From Certhia americana (taxonomy: Eukaryota > Chordata > Aves > Passeriformes > Certhiidae), in contig JAGMWU010000068.1 of assembly GCA_018697195.1 (NCBI GenBank), forward strand, positions 26,918-90,917: DNA of 64,000 nucleotides, read 5' to 3'. Positions 9,868 through 21,190 of the stretch are shown one piece after another. The notes under the pieces are model-generated. The model did no database searches. It was given only the letters and a program-made list of their open reading frames with translations, and was not told the origin of the DNA. Made by a program: the position numbers and the translations under genes. Positions within the stretch are counted from its first letter, which is position 1. Every line of letters begins with the position of its first letter.

Positions 9868-11686
9868 GTCTGTTGATGAGGCAAAGATAGCAAAACGGGC
9901 AGAGCAAGGGGTTCTGGGTTGGTGATGGTGGGATTTGGTGTGTAGGGGGTAAGTGATGGGTGAAAATTACAATTTGGGGAAAAGAGAGGAAATGTAAGAG
10001 AGAGTAAGAGAGAGAGAGAAAGGGGAAAAGGGGAGAAAGGGTCGAGGTGAGAGAGAGAAAATAAAAAAGAAAGAAAAATACAGGAAAGAAAAGAGGAAAC
10101 TAGCAAGAGAACGGATGGGAGAGAAACAGGGAAAGAAAGAATAAAAGAAAATACGAAAGTATGGGAAGTATTCTTACAAGAGTAAAAATAAAGACTGAGA
10201 ATGACAAAGAATTTTCTTGGACAGGACATGTCCTGACTGGAAGAAGGATATCCCTAGTGTGCTAAATCCCCATAAATAGTTGGGTCAATCACACAGGGGC
10301 TGGTCCTGCTCCCTCTGGAATCATTGGATGAAATGTTATTCATCAAAAGCCACCTGGAATTAGCTGTTAAAAAATGAACGTGGCTTTTCTGTCCTTTTTC
10401 AGTAGACACTGACTGGAAGGTTCTTTCTGTGCCTTAAACTAAAAAAAAAAAAAATTATCTGAGTTTATATTTCATGTGTTTTTATCAGCTGATAAATCAG
10501 ATAATAACGACAACAGTAACAACTTTAAATATATTTTTTATCCCTTTGGGAAAAAAAAACACCACCACCAACAACAAAGAGATTTCTGGTCTTTTTAACA
10601 ATACAAAAGTGTTTTATTTGTCCCAATGATAAAATCACTTGAGATATTAAAAAAGAGAACATTTTGAACATGAATTTGTGAGGTTTTTCAAAGAAAATTA
10701 CCCACATTGACTTCTTCTAACAGTTCTGGTTAAAACAATAAATGTTAGCTAGCTTGATAACACAAATAATCCCATTTTGCCCCTCAAAGGACTTGGTTTA
10801 GAGAATCATTTGTTACAAATCATGGTATTTATCTACCTTGTTCTGTTTCCTGTATTTTTCCCACTATCCTTTGATTTATTTCTATTGGTAAAGGAGATTT
10901 AAAAGCCATGGCTTCTGATCTATCCTTTTAAAGGAAGAAATAATAACCCAATGCATGATGTAGATAAATGCAGAGACTATGCCAAGGGCTGGAGGAAATT
11001 AAAATAACATACAACAATATAATAAAATAAAATAATAATCTCCAGTCATGTATTTCTTTGAAATACAAGACAAGAGAGGATGAAACTCAGTGAATAAATT
11101 TAAAAAGCAAGTTGGAAGGAGTTGGAGACCTTTTCTGCTCTGTGGTGTGGAAACATCCTTGTTCAGAGAATAAATGGACTTGGTGGATGTGAATCTTTTC
11201 AGTCCTTGAAATGCTCACATTAGGATGCCCAGAATGGCTCTGTGAGCCACAAAAGGCTCTGTGTGTGCTCAGATGTGGGATTTCTAAATTAAGAGGGAAA
11301 GATAGATTCTCCTTCCAGGAATTTTATATCTGCTTCCAACAGAAGGGTTGTTGGTACCGATCTCATTTTCAGAGATCTGAGTGAAAAGCAACACTGAGAA
11401 TTTATGAGTTTATCCTGGGCAGGGCTTCTTTGATGAAATTCAGACACCAAGACATTTCAGCCTTATCAAATGAATATTATTTAAAAGTCACGGGAAAGAA
11501 ACAGGAACTTTTAATGTGTCCTAAATACAGGTCAGGTAAATCCTGTGGTCCAGGTGATTATGTGTCACAGATGGGGACTTAAAATAATGACCTAAAATAT
11601 CTACCAAGAGGGTACTGTGGGTCAGGTAAGACAAACCTTCCCAGTACCTCGGAGTTCTTCTGTTCTGCCAAGACATTCCAGGTGGG
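9868..11686. other. AT-rich intergenic stretch with a polypurine tract
   Basis: A strongly A/G-biased segment lies at about 9960-10180 on the plus strand. There are A-runs with CA-rich tails at about 10440-10453 and 10551-10577, and AT-rich sequence to about 11100. A possible ATTAAA signal for the minus-strand receptor is at 11510-11515. No coding sequence is recognised. Confidence 0.5.
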
Positions 11687-11689
11687 ATT

Positions 11690-12646
11690 TTAGGAGGACA
11701 TGGTTATCGTGTCCCGGGTTTCCCGCTCATCTCTGTCATCTGCTGAGTCTTGGAAGGCCCTCTGGAATGCCAGCCTGAGGGTGAGCCGGAATTTTCGATC
11801 CCTGTAGCTTCCCACCAGGAAGTAAATGATAGGGTTGAGGGTGCTGTTGACGCAGGACAGCACAAAGCCAATCTCTGGGGAATACAGGAACTTGTGGCCC
11901 AGGAAGTCCAGGAGGATGAGGACACTGAGTGGAACGGCAAAAATGAGGAAGAGGAGGATGGTAAGCATGATGACGGTGAAGAGCCGGCCTGTTTGGAAGG
12001 GCTGGGAGCTGCACTTGACCCGCAGGAAGAGGGTGAGGCTGAAGAGCAGCATGAGGGGCGTGCAGACGAGGAAATCCAAGGCTCCGATGGCGATGAGCAG
12101 GCGCCGGCAGACCCTGGGAGAGGGGTGAACAGTGCACAAAGCATATCCCAGAGTGTTCAGGAGCAGGGACAGGGCCCAGAGCAGGCCGGACACCACGGCA
12201 GACAAGTGCTTCGGGCGGTGTGTCCGGCACCAGATGGGGGACAGAACAGACAGGCAGCGCTCGATGCTCATGGCTGTCAGCAGGTACAGGCCTGTGCCGT
12301 ACATGAAGAGATCCAGGAAGAGGAACACCCCGAACTGCACCCCCACATTGAACTGCATCAGGTACTGCACGGTCTCCACAGCAATGCACAGCAGGTACCC
12401 GAAGTCGGCGGCTGCCAGGTTCAGGATGTAGACGGTGAAGTGGTTCCTGCGGATGCGGAAGCCCAGGTACCACAGGACCAGGCCGTTCCCCACCATCCCA
12501 CAGGCAGCACTCAGCAGGCAGAAGCTCTCCATGAGCTTGAGGACAGTGTAGGATGGCTCTGGTTGTCCCACAGCCACACTCTGGTTGGTCCCAGGAGCCT
12601 GGATGGCTGTGGTTGGAGGGAGGATTGGTGTGGTTGAAGGTCTCAT
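11690..12646 (-). CDS. MRGPR family receptor, MRGPRH/MAS1-like, intact
   Basis: This is an intact 318-aa seven-transmembrane receptor in one coding exon. It has a Thr/Pro-rich extracellular N-terminus with one sequon (N21-Q-S), GN in TM1 (53-54), LNLAAAD in TM2 (75-81), ERC at the end of TM3 (129-131) followed by LSVLSPIWCRTHRP, and NPIIY in TM7 (271-275) followed by VGSYRDRKFR and a Ser/Thr-containing acidic tail. The start is supported by a strong 3' splice site (polypyrimidine tract then CCCAG) with predicted exon start at 12662, only 15 nt before the ATG, implying an upstream non-coding exon. MAS/MRGPR receptors couple mainly through Gq/Gi at the plasma membrane; the ligand here is unknown. 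It is clearly paralogous to the gene at 1261-2250 (shared NHFTVYILNLA-type TM2 and ERC..PIW motifs). Confidence 0.92.
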   Translation of the reverse strand: MRPSTTPILPPTTAIQAPGTNQSVAVGQPEPSYTVLKLMESFCLLSAACGMVGNGLVLWYLGFRIRRNHFTVYILNLAAADFGYLLCIAVETVQYLMQFNVGVQFGVFLFLDLFMYGTGLYLLTAMSIERCLSVLSPIWCRTHRPKHLSAVVSGLLWALSLLLNTLGYALCTVHPSPRVCRRLLIAIGALDFLVCTPLMLLFSLTLFLRVKCSSQPFQTGRLFTVIMLTILLFLIFAVPLSVLILLDFLGHKFLYSPEIGFVLSCVNSTLNPIIYFLVGSYRDRKFRLTLRLAFQRAFQDSADDRDERETRDTITMSS

Positions 12647-12661
12647 AATGGGTGATTCAGA

Positions 12662-12675
12662 CCTGGGAGCAGAGA
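12662..12675 (-). other. 3' splice acceptor for the MRGPR coding exon
   Basis: Read on the minus strand, a run of C/T ends in CCCAG directly before the predicted exon. This is typical of MAS/MRGPR genes, in which a non-coding first exon is spliced to a single coding exon. Confidence 0.55.
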
Positions 12676-12756
12676 GGGGAGAAGTGATAACTCCAGGGTA
12701 ACTTTTCTAGAGGGGTTCCTTCGTTTGTTCCAAGGCTTTGTAGCTAGAACTTGATT

Positions 12757-12965
12757 TCATGGAATGTCAAAATAATTTGGTTTGGAAGGGACCAAGACCC
12801 TGGAGTAACAGGACAAAGGGTAAAGGCTTCACACTGACACAGTGTGGGTTTAGATGGGATATCAGGAACAAATTCTTCCCTGGGAGGGTGGTGATGCTCT
12901 GGCACAGGCTGCCCAGAGAAACTGTGGCTGGCACATTGATTCCTTCTGGAATAGAGACTAGACAG
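12757..12965 (+). repeat. CR1 LINE 3' fragment (plus sense)
   Basis: Blocks such as 'gtgtgggtttagatgggat' and 'ctggcacaggctgcccagag' are diagnostic of avian CR1. It is 5'-truncated and non-coding. Confidence 0.8.
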
Positions 12966-13362
12966 AGCAAAAGGATAAAGTAGGGATTTATAAAAAGGCC
13001 TCAATGGGCACACCTGGGCAGCACAAGAGCCCAGTTGGATGACACCCAAGATGCACCCAAAATGGTCACAGAATGGATGACTGATCATGAGGTCTCACGC
13101 TTTTATAAGTTCTAGTCCATCAGCACATTGGAGTTAATTGTCCAACCATAGCTTCAGGTTATGAAGCTCCATCCTCCTTGTTTTTTCTTCTCACTTCACC
13201 ATTGTTTGTGTTCATGGGCCTGAAAGTTCTCCTTGATCCCAAGCTAGAGAAGGAATTGTTTTGTCTGCCTACTCTGTGAAGAGAGCTCAGTAGCACTTAA
13301 TATGAAACCTAAAACTACTCACCAAAACAGCACAGAATCTAAAAAATATAAAAGCTAAAACT

Positions 13363-13510
13363 TTGGCATCACCATCCCTGGAGGTGTCCAAAGCCAGGCT
13401 GAAGCAAACTGAGATAGTGGGAAGTGTCCCTGCCCATTGTATGGTCTTGGAAATGGATAATCCTTAAGGTCCCTTCCAGCCCAAACCACTCTGGAATTCT
13501 ATGATTCCAT
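13363..13510 (+). repeat. CR1 LINE 3' terminus (plus sense)
   Basis: It ends with the characteristic 'aaggtcccttccagccc' and 'attctatgattcc' tail of avian CR1. Confidence 0.8.
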
Positions 13511-14127
13511 AAGAGCAACTGGTAGTTTTTCATATTGACAAGTGATTTCTGTTTTAATAAAGTGCCATTTGATGTTCTTCTGGGTTTCATGTACAGTAAC
13601 AGATAAACATTTTGGTCTGGCAGAGCCCTCAGCTTCCCCCTTAGAAACTGCAAGAACCACATACAAGAAACCACAGATTATCACACCCTCACAGAACATG
13701 GGAGTTGTGACTCTGATAACTTTTCCACACCATTCCATGAGTTAGGTCATTGTTTCCTTCCCCATGGTAGTGAGACCTATTGAGAATTTTGGGGGAGAAA
13801 AAAAATGGGTTTAACACCTCTTTTGGTCTGATGAGAGCAAATACAGTGGGTCTTCTGCTATCTCCCGACCAGCTGTTAACTTGGACAAGGAAGGTAGAGA
13901 AGTTTAAAAGGGGAGAGGAACAAAAAATGGGGTTTTCTGGGAAGATGTGAATCACTGAACGATATAGCCAGCGTGAATCCTCTGTTGTCTCTTTGTGGTG
14001 CAGGCAGCATACATGGAGACAGACTTCCAAAAGCACCTAGAACGTGACAGACTGAATCCCTGCTGTTCCATCCCAGCACCCCAGGCACGCTGACCCCATG
14101 GACAGAGGGAAAAGAAGTGTGTGGTGC

Positions 14128-14255
14128 AGAGAATTTCAAGGCCAGGTTGGATGGGGCTTGGAGCCACCAGGGTTAGTGGAAGGTGTCCCTGCCCACAGCA
14201 ACGGGTGGGACTGGATGGGCTTTAAGGTCCCTTCAAACCTAAGTTATTTTCTTTA
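14128..14255 (+). repeat. CR1 LINE 3' fragment (plus sense)
   Basis: The 'caaggccaggttggatgggg' and 'aaggtcccttcaaacc' blocks mark the CR1 3' end. Confidence 0.75.
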
Positions 14256-14667
14256 GGGTTGATTGAAACCAGGGAACTTCTGGCACTGCAGAGCTGGATG
14301 ATCCCATTCTCAGCTCTTATGGCACCTTGAGCACTTTTAACATGAAGACTCTGCTGAGCAGCCCCATGGCTGTTCCTCCCTCACAGTCTGCTCCTGTGAT
14401 CAGTTTTGCAGAAATCAGCAGAAACAGACTGAAGTTCTGTGCAGCTTTTCTGCTGTGAGAACAGAGGAAGGCCCAGTGGTTAAGTGGTTTCCTGGCTTCT
14501 GTGCAACCAAATTTCCACTTGATCTGAAGAGGGTGTGAACATTTGAGTGTCATCTAAGCTCTGTCTCAGCCCACTGCAGCCTCCATAGGTGCATCTCTCT
14601 CCACTAGGGATTCAGGGAATGGCAGGTGATTATTTCTAATGTTAAGTGGCTTTGTGCCATTGATCAT

Positions 14668-15010
14668 GTCACATAATCATGGAATGGTTTCAGTTGGCAG
14701 GGATCTTAAAGCTAATCTCGTTCCAACCTCCTGCCACAGCCAGGGACACCTTCCACAGACCAGGTTCCTCCAAATCCCTGCCAATCTGGCCTTGGACACT
14801 TGCAGGGATAAGGCAGCCACAGTTCCTCTGGGCTCACCAACCTGTGCCTCAGGGACAGGACCACCCTCACAAGGAAGAATTTCCTCCCAAGATCTAATTC
14901 AAATCCACCATCTTCCACTTAAAAACAATTGCCCCTTGTCCTGTCACTCTAGCCCCTTCTCTAAAGTCCCTCTCCAGCTGTCTTGGAGAACCTGTTGGCA
15001 CTGGAAGGAG
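14668..15010 (-). repeat. CR1 LINE 3' fragment (minus sense)
   Basis: A long copy starting 'aatcatggaatggtttcagt' and running through 'ccaacctcctgccacagcc' to the 'gtccctctccagctgtcttg' block. It is one of the longer CR1 fragments in the window. Confidence 0.85.
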
Positions 15011-17282
15011 CTGTATGTGCATAAAGACTGCCAGGAATAGAAATGGCTGCAATGGGTAAAAGACAAAACATCAATAGTTTTACCTTCTACTTAACAGAAG
15101 TGACAAAATCCTTCTCTTACTTCTGCAGACTGTGGAGAAGAACACTGCAAAAGTCACTCATTGTTCTCCTTTATTTATCATATTCCCTTGGAAAGACTGA
15201 ATTCCTGTCTCCAAGACACATTCAAGACATGATTGTACTTCTGTATGTAACTAGTAAGTGAAAGCTCTCCTCAAACAGCAGCAGCCTGAGTCCAGGTGGT
15301 CTTTTTCTCCCGTGAGATTAAACATCCTCCCTGTGGTTTGCCTGCAAATCCTGCATGTAATTCCTGAGGCAGAACAACCCTGATGACAACTGCACAAAGA
15401 TGTCTCAGACAACGGACAGAAAGTTATGCTGTTGTAATACCAGGTCTCTGAGTAATGACTTTTTATATATTTTTATATTACAGAGGTGTATTTAGAGCAG
15501 TTCAAGAGCATTTATACAGGGAAGAGTCCCTGGAATTAAGCTTTCCTTGTGTTGAAAATTATTATTAATTCCTGACCTACAGCAAGTTTCTGTCCAGCAA
15601 AGGAAGTAAATATTTGATCTTTAATCCTCCATTGTTTTTGTTTCTCCTCCCTTCCCCAAAGCCTGCAGCGAGCAACAGCAAAGACCCATCTCAGAATTTC
15701 TCACCTTTTTCGTGTTCCTGAGAATTTCAGTGCCTGTGCCTGGCAACACTGTCCCCTGGATTGTGTGACATAGGGTGCAGCTCGAGTCCTTGTGTCATCC
15801 TGCAGCACTGGGCTGGGCAGCCACTGTTTAAAAAGCCATGGTGTTTTCAGCCTGACCCTCCAGGCAGCCAATCACTCAGGGGGGGAAATACCTCCTCTGT
15901 GTGGATATGATCACTCAGATTTGAACCACTTCCCCCTCCCCTCTTTGCAGTGTCATGGAAACATCATTTTTTTACTACTTCTCCCTTCCTCAGCCGTTCT
16001 TGTAAGAGCTGTCCATACAAACCTTGCACTGGTGGTGTGTCCTGCTCAAGGCCCTGAGATGCTCTGGTTTCACAGCCCCTGAAGGTGAGGTTTTAGTGCT
16101 GTTCAGGTAGGGAAATTTTAAGTCCTCTCCCATAGCATTTCTGCTGGAGGTTTCATAACCTCCCTCAGCATTTCTCATTCCCTCCTGTCCCTGCCCAGCT
16201 GTCACACACCTGTCACCACAGTGGGTCCCCTTCTAACCCACAGCCTCTCCCAGCACAGTTCAGCACCTTATGGAGTCCCTGCTACTTCATCCAACCATGC
16301 ACCCAAACTTCCCACCTCAGCAGTTCCAGATGCCCACACCCTGCTTGTAATGCCCTCAACACGGAGCTCTGGGGACAGGAGCTCTTTCAGTGCACCTTCA
16401 CACCCCACAGGCTTCCAGCACAGTCCTTCAGCACTTCAGGCACTTCTGATTTCACAAAATCCCTTCAGCCTCATGCCTTTTACCTCCAGTTTCACAACTT
16501 CCCCCTGAACAGAGTATCGGGCTCTTCCTCACCTTGTGTCTCCTAAACAGACAGAACCCACCACCACCCACCCACAACATCCCACTCCTCTCCATGCACA
16601 CTCCATGTCCATGAGCCATCCAGCTCCACCTGCCAAAGGGTGTGGAAAGAGAGAAAACACCTTTCTCCTTTCCTGACATCCTTACAGGGAACTATTTTGG
16701 GGAGGTGCCAGCTCTCTTAGTCCCTTGGGCCATGGAAGTAAAGGGACAAGAGTGTGACACCACTCAAATTGCTGCCACGTGTGTCAGCAGGCACAGGAAT
16801 GGGCACATCCAGCCCAAATTTGCTTAGCAGGTCAGAAACATATTTGTACATCTTCAGCTTCTGTTGTCATCTGTTCTTCCTCTTCTTTTCCCAATGATTT
16901 TAAGACTGTTCTTACTTTCTTACCCAATCCTATTTCCTATAGTGGTTACTGGTAACCCTCATTAACCTGGCCAGGAATCCAGGCTATGGTGTAAAATGTT
17001 ATTTAAATCAAAAGACTATTTTTATTCAGAACACTATTTAATCACCTCATTAATGTGAGGATTCCCATTTTCTCTGCATGGATTTCTGGCATTCCATGTT
17101 GGGAGACATTCAAAATGCCTTTGTTGTTATTGGGTCATTCTGAATTCCAGTAAATGTCAGAAAAACAAAAGGATGGGCAGTGGATGAAACTATTTATTAA
17201 TGCACCTAGATCACAAGTTGAAAATACACAGTACGCTTCTGAGCAGTGATGAGTTGGAGCTGAAGTAATACACAAATTTATC
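15011..17282. other. Gene-less intergenic stretch
   Basis: Unique-looking sequence. Open frames stay below 100 codons without family resemblance. No CpG island and no recognised RNA gene. Confidence 0.45.
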
Positions 17283-17530
17283 GAATTCTGGAATGATTTG
17301 GGTTGGAAGGGACTTTAAAGCCCATCCACTTCCACCCCCAGCCATGGGCAGGGACACCTTCCACTATCACAGGTTGCTCCAACCTGTCCTGGAACACTTT
17401 CAGGGATCCAGGGGCAGTCACAGCTTCTCTGGGCAACCTGTGCCAGGGCCTCACCACCCTCACAGGGAAGAATTTATTCCCAATATCCCATCTAAACCCA
17501 CCTTCTGTCATTTAAAGCCATTTCCCCCAA
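17283..17530 (-). repeat. CR1 LINE 3' fragment (minus sense)
   Basis: It starts 'tggaatgatttgggttggaa' and includes 'gggcaacctgtgccagggcc', the reverse complement of the avian CR1 3' end. Confidence 0.85.
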
Positions 17531-18084
17531 CTGATTAGGTGAATAGATCCATTTCTTTCCAGAGGAAAGCCTGGAGTGGCAAAGGCTTAACTCAGCTGAC
17601 TTCCACAGATGTACAAGAGCTGACTTCCTCCCCTCCCTCAGTTTCCCAATTTTTAAAATAAGGACTTTTTTTACTTACTCTTTACTTCACTGATCTTTGC
17701 TGAAACATGCAAGTTCTTGTAAAAGACTTTATTTCCTGGGTTACCAGCAATGAAATTTCATGGAAAATAAGGACTTGAAGGGTCATCAAGAAGTGACCCA
17801 AGACACCTTCTGTCTCTCTCCTACTTACTGCTAGAAACCTCTCAGATTTTTTCTTCATGAGGTTTTGTGGAGTTCTTTTGGGATACACAATGATTTTAAA
17901 ATCCTCACAATTTTATTGTTTATTACTCACAGCACTATAAAAACCCTAAGCTGTGGATCTAAGGGGTCTTTACACTTGGGAAACAAAGCACAGATCAACA
18001 GCAGTCTGGGAATGTTACCTCGGCCAGGTCACATAGCATGCTTGCCCTATTTAATATTCAGCTAATCTACTGGCTGTTATTTCC

Positions 18085-18340
18085 AAGAATCATGGAATTG
18101 TTAAGGTTGGAGAAGCCCTCCAAGGCCATCCAGTCCAACCATTCCCCAGCAGTGCCACCAGTAACGCAAGTCCCCCCAGGTGCCACATCCATGTGTTTTA
18201 AACCCCTCCAGATTGATGGTGACTCCACCACTGCTCTTGGTAAACTGTGCCAGGGCAGAACCACCCTGTGAGTGAAGACATTTTTCCTAAAATCCAATCT
18301 AAACTTCCCCTGGCAGGATGGGACTATTTTCTTCTCCTTC
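18085..18340 (-). repeat. CR1 LINE 3' fragment (minus sense), distinct subfamily
   Basis: The 'aggttggagaagccctccaa' and 'atccagtccaaccattcccc' blocks belong to a CR1 subfamily different from most other copies here. The copy at 25955-26180 is of the same type. Confidence 0.8.
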
Positions 18341-19429
18341 CCACCACTGAGCATTCACACTTCCCTCCTCCAGCCCCAAGAGCCCTTGAACTGGAACATT
18401 TCCTTGGAGAGGGTGGAGGAGGTCTTGATAAACAGGGAATTACGCCCTGGAGGAAGGAGATTTCCTTGGAGAGATTTGAAGAAAGTTACTTAAACAGTTT
18501 TTTTTCTCTCAGCTTGCTGGGCTGTGCGTGCACCCTTCAGTGCCCACACTCCCTCCAAGCAGCTCTAACATGGGAGGAAAAGCCCGTGGATACACTTGGT
18601 GATTCAGGAAAGCAAGGAATTAAACGAGGTGGGATTAAAAAAGGCACCTTCTAAGCAAGTGTTGGAAGCTTTTCAGGAGCTGTTCTATGTTCTTCAAAGC
18701 CCCTACCAGGAAAGGGAGACATTGGGGACATAAAATTTTACAGCTCTCACACAAAAATTAGATCTCCAAATACAGAGGACGTCAGTTTTCCAGGATCTTT
18801 TCCCTTTCCTCTTTTTTTTCCTTTTCCTGATTTCCTTTCCTTCTTTGTTCCCCCCTACTCCACTTCTTGACAAATGTGAAAATACAAAATGAAATTTCCC
18901 CTGAAGTTGTCAACTATCTCCAGCTCTCTTTGGCTGTAACCACATGCAGAACTGGTTTTGCAGTCCCAAATCAGGTTATTGAATTAATTTTCAATGAACC
19001 ACCTGAGATTTTAGGGGAAAACCCTTGCAATAAGGGGATGGCGCCTTCCTTATCCTTTTTTTTTTTTAAATCATAACAGTTAACATGGTTTTTGTTTCAT
19101 ATTGTAATTGATATCATGTACCTCTAGTCAGTAATTGAAAAGATGATTTTAGAGGTAAGACCCCCTTTTATCCCCTTTCTTGAGTATGTTTTACCTCCTG
19201 CCGGTAAAACTTCAAGCACAGGAAAAGTCCCTAACTTTCCCAACTTCCTTTTTAGGCATCACTTTTTTGAGTTTGAGAGCAATTTTGGTTTTTCTACATT
19301 TCAGCATTTCCTGTGGGTGCTTGATCAGCTTTTTGCCTCTACAGGAGTTTCTCATTTTGTTCTATTTTAAAATCATAAAATAAATAGGAGCTTGGATCAG
19401 ATGGATCCAATCCCAAAGGGATCCAGTGG

Positions 19430-19522
19430 GTGGCATCCTTGCCCATGGAAGTGGGGTTGGGACTAATGGTCTCTAAGGTCCCTTCCAATCCAAATCATTC
19501 CAGCAGTCTATGATTCTATGGC
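19430..19522 (+). repeat. CR1 LINE 3' terminus (plus sense)
   Basis: 'taaggtcccttccaatccaa' followed by 'gtctatgattctatgg' marks a CR1 3' end. Confidence 0.75.
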
Positions 19523-19767
19523 TGTGTCTCATGGAAGGCAAATTAAATATGTAGAAGGGGAAGAAAAACAAAAAAACCCCCAAATTTTAAAAGCACTAGA
19601 TAAGCTTAATTCTAATCCTATGTATTTCTTAGAGAGAATGCACTTCTGATAAAGAATTAATTTTTAAGAATGAAAAAACTGATGAATCATTTTGTCTTTA
19701 TCTTTCTACATTTCCAGGCTCTGCACTGCACATTGCCCAGTAGATTGGCAAGGAAAACTCCAGCAGC

Positions 19768-20616
19768 ATGAAGGAATTCATCCTCCCGGGCCTCTCAGAG
19801 AACCAAGGGGCACAGAAAATATATTTTGTGGTGTTCCTGCTTTTCTACACGCTCACAGTGTCAGGAAATCTTATAGTTCTCACTGTGATGAGCAGCTGGC
19901 ACCTGAACACCATGTATTTCTTCCTCTGCCACCTGTCCTTTGTAGATGTTTGCTACTCCTCTGTCATAGCTCCCCAAATGATTTCTGGCTTCCTGGAGGA
20001 AAATAACACCACCTCCTTTGCAGGTTGCATAGGGCAGCACTTTGGAGTTCATTTTTTTGTCTGCACAGAGGTTTTCATCCTGACAGCCATGGCCCACAAC
20101 CGCTACGTGGCCATCTGCCAGCCCCTGCACTACCCTGCGCTCATGTCCCACCACCTGTGTGGTGGGGGTCTCCTGGGTGGGGGGGTTCCTGCATTCCACC
20201 ATCCTCCAGACCCTTCCCACCGCCCTGCTCCCTTTCTGTGGCCCCAACAAAGTCGCCCACTACTTCTGTGATGTCCACGCCCTGCTCCACCTGGCCTGTG
20301 CTGTGGTGGCCAACAGTGGAGCCATATCCCTGAGCTGTTCCCTCATCCTGGTCATGTCCTATGTGGTCATCCTGGTTTCCCTGAGGGGACGAACGCTGGC
20401 AGGGTGGCACAAGGCCCTGTCCACCTGTGGGTCCCACATCACTGTGGTGATCCTGCGCCTTGGGCCCAGCGAGTTTGTTTGCATCCACCCATCCAGTGAC
20501 CTGTCTGAGGAGCGTGGCTCAATGCCCCCATCTACACCCACTGCAGTGGGGAAGTGAAGGGAGCCATGAGGAAACTGTGCAGGAGGAAAGTGGGAAGAGG
20601 AAATGGGAAGGGGTAG
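19768..20616 (+). pseudogene. Olfactory receptor pseudogene (class II, family 4-like)
   Basis: Strong OR homology runs across two frames. The first (19768 to about 20158) has EFILPGLSENQG, TM1 with GN, TM2 and MAHNRYVAICQPLHY in TM3. The second (about 20159-20515) has SWVGGFLHS, PFCGPNKVAHYFCD, SYVVILVSLRGRT and KALSTCGSH. Lesions: the expected start at 19744 is ATT, with an in-frame TAG just before it; the proline codon of the PMYFF motif is missing (NTMYFF near 19906); DRY is NRY; there is a frameshift at about 20158; and about 40 nt of TM7 is lost near 20517, after which the reading returns to frame 1 (LNAPIYTHCSGEVKGAMRKL) and stops at 20614-20616. A splice acceptor (ACATTTCCAG) lies at about 19709-19718. 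The 'SGAISLSCSLILVMSYVVIL' block is typical of OR family 4. Confidence 0.9.
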
Positions 20617-21057
20617 GATTGTGGTCATGCTCCCAAAGGACTGGAGAAAATCAAGCATGTTTTGCTATAACTTCTTCTGTGACAATGCCCCAAAACATGC
20701 CTTTCAAAGAACAGCTGGCTGTTGGCTCCTGATGTAATTAGGAAGGCACTAAAAGTTCTTTCTGTCATGGGAAAGACACTGGGAATTCTGGAATTCCCTT
20801 CCTCTTCTTTGTGAACAAGCACAGGCCCAGACCACGGCCTCCTGAGAAACTGCAACACCAGTGCTTAAATACTGTTAAAAATACTGAAAATGTTTTCCAC
20901 GTAGAGGATCCCATAAGAAAAAAAAAAAAAAAAAAACCAAAAAAACCCCACAAACCAATCCAACCTGAAATTAAAAGATAGTTGGGTGGTTTGCTGATGA
21001 AGGAACAGTAGGAGAAATTTCTCCACTTCCTCTCCCACTTCAACAAATCCTTTCTGC
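20617..21057. other. 3' flank of the OR pseudogene with a long A-run
   Basis: An A-run followed by A/C-rich sequence lies at about 20919-20963. No gene is recognised. Confidence 0.5.
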
Positions 21058-21190
21058 CCTGTTCCAGGCCAGGCTGGATGGGGCTGGGAGCAACCTGGGA
21101 TAGTGAAAGGCATCCCTGCCCATGGGGATAGCTGTTTGGGTTGGAATGAGATTGTTTTCCAACCCAAACAGCTATTCTGCAATTCCGTAA
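21058..21190 (+). repeat. CR1 LINE 3' terminus (plus sense) with an embedded hairpin
   Basis: 'ccaggccaggctggatgggg' marks CR1. The tail contains a perfect 19-bp inverted repeat (21128-21146 and 21157-21175) in place of the usual single tail motif. Confidence 0.8.

Noticed and set aside
11750..12637. 295-codon plus-strand frame opposite the second intact MRGPR
   Set aside because: A shadow frame antisense to a clear receptor gene, with Glu/Gln-rich composition typical of antisense hydrophobic helices.
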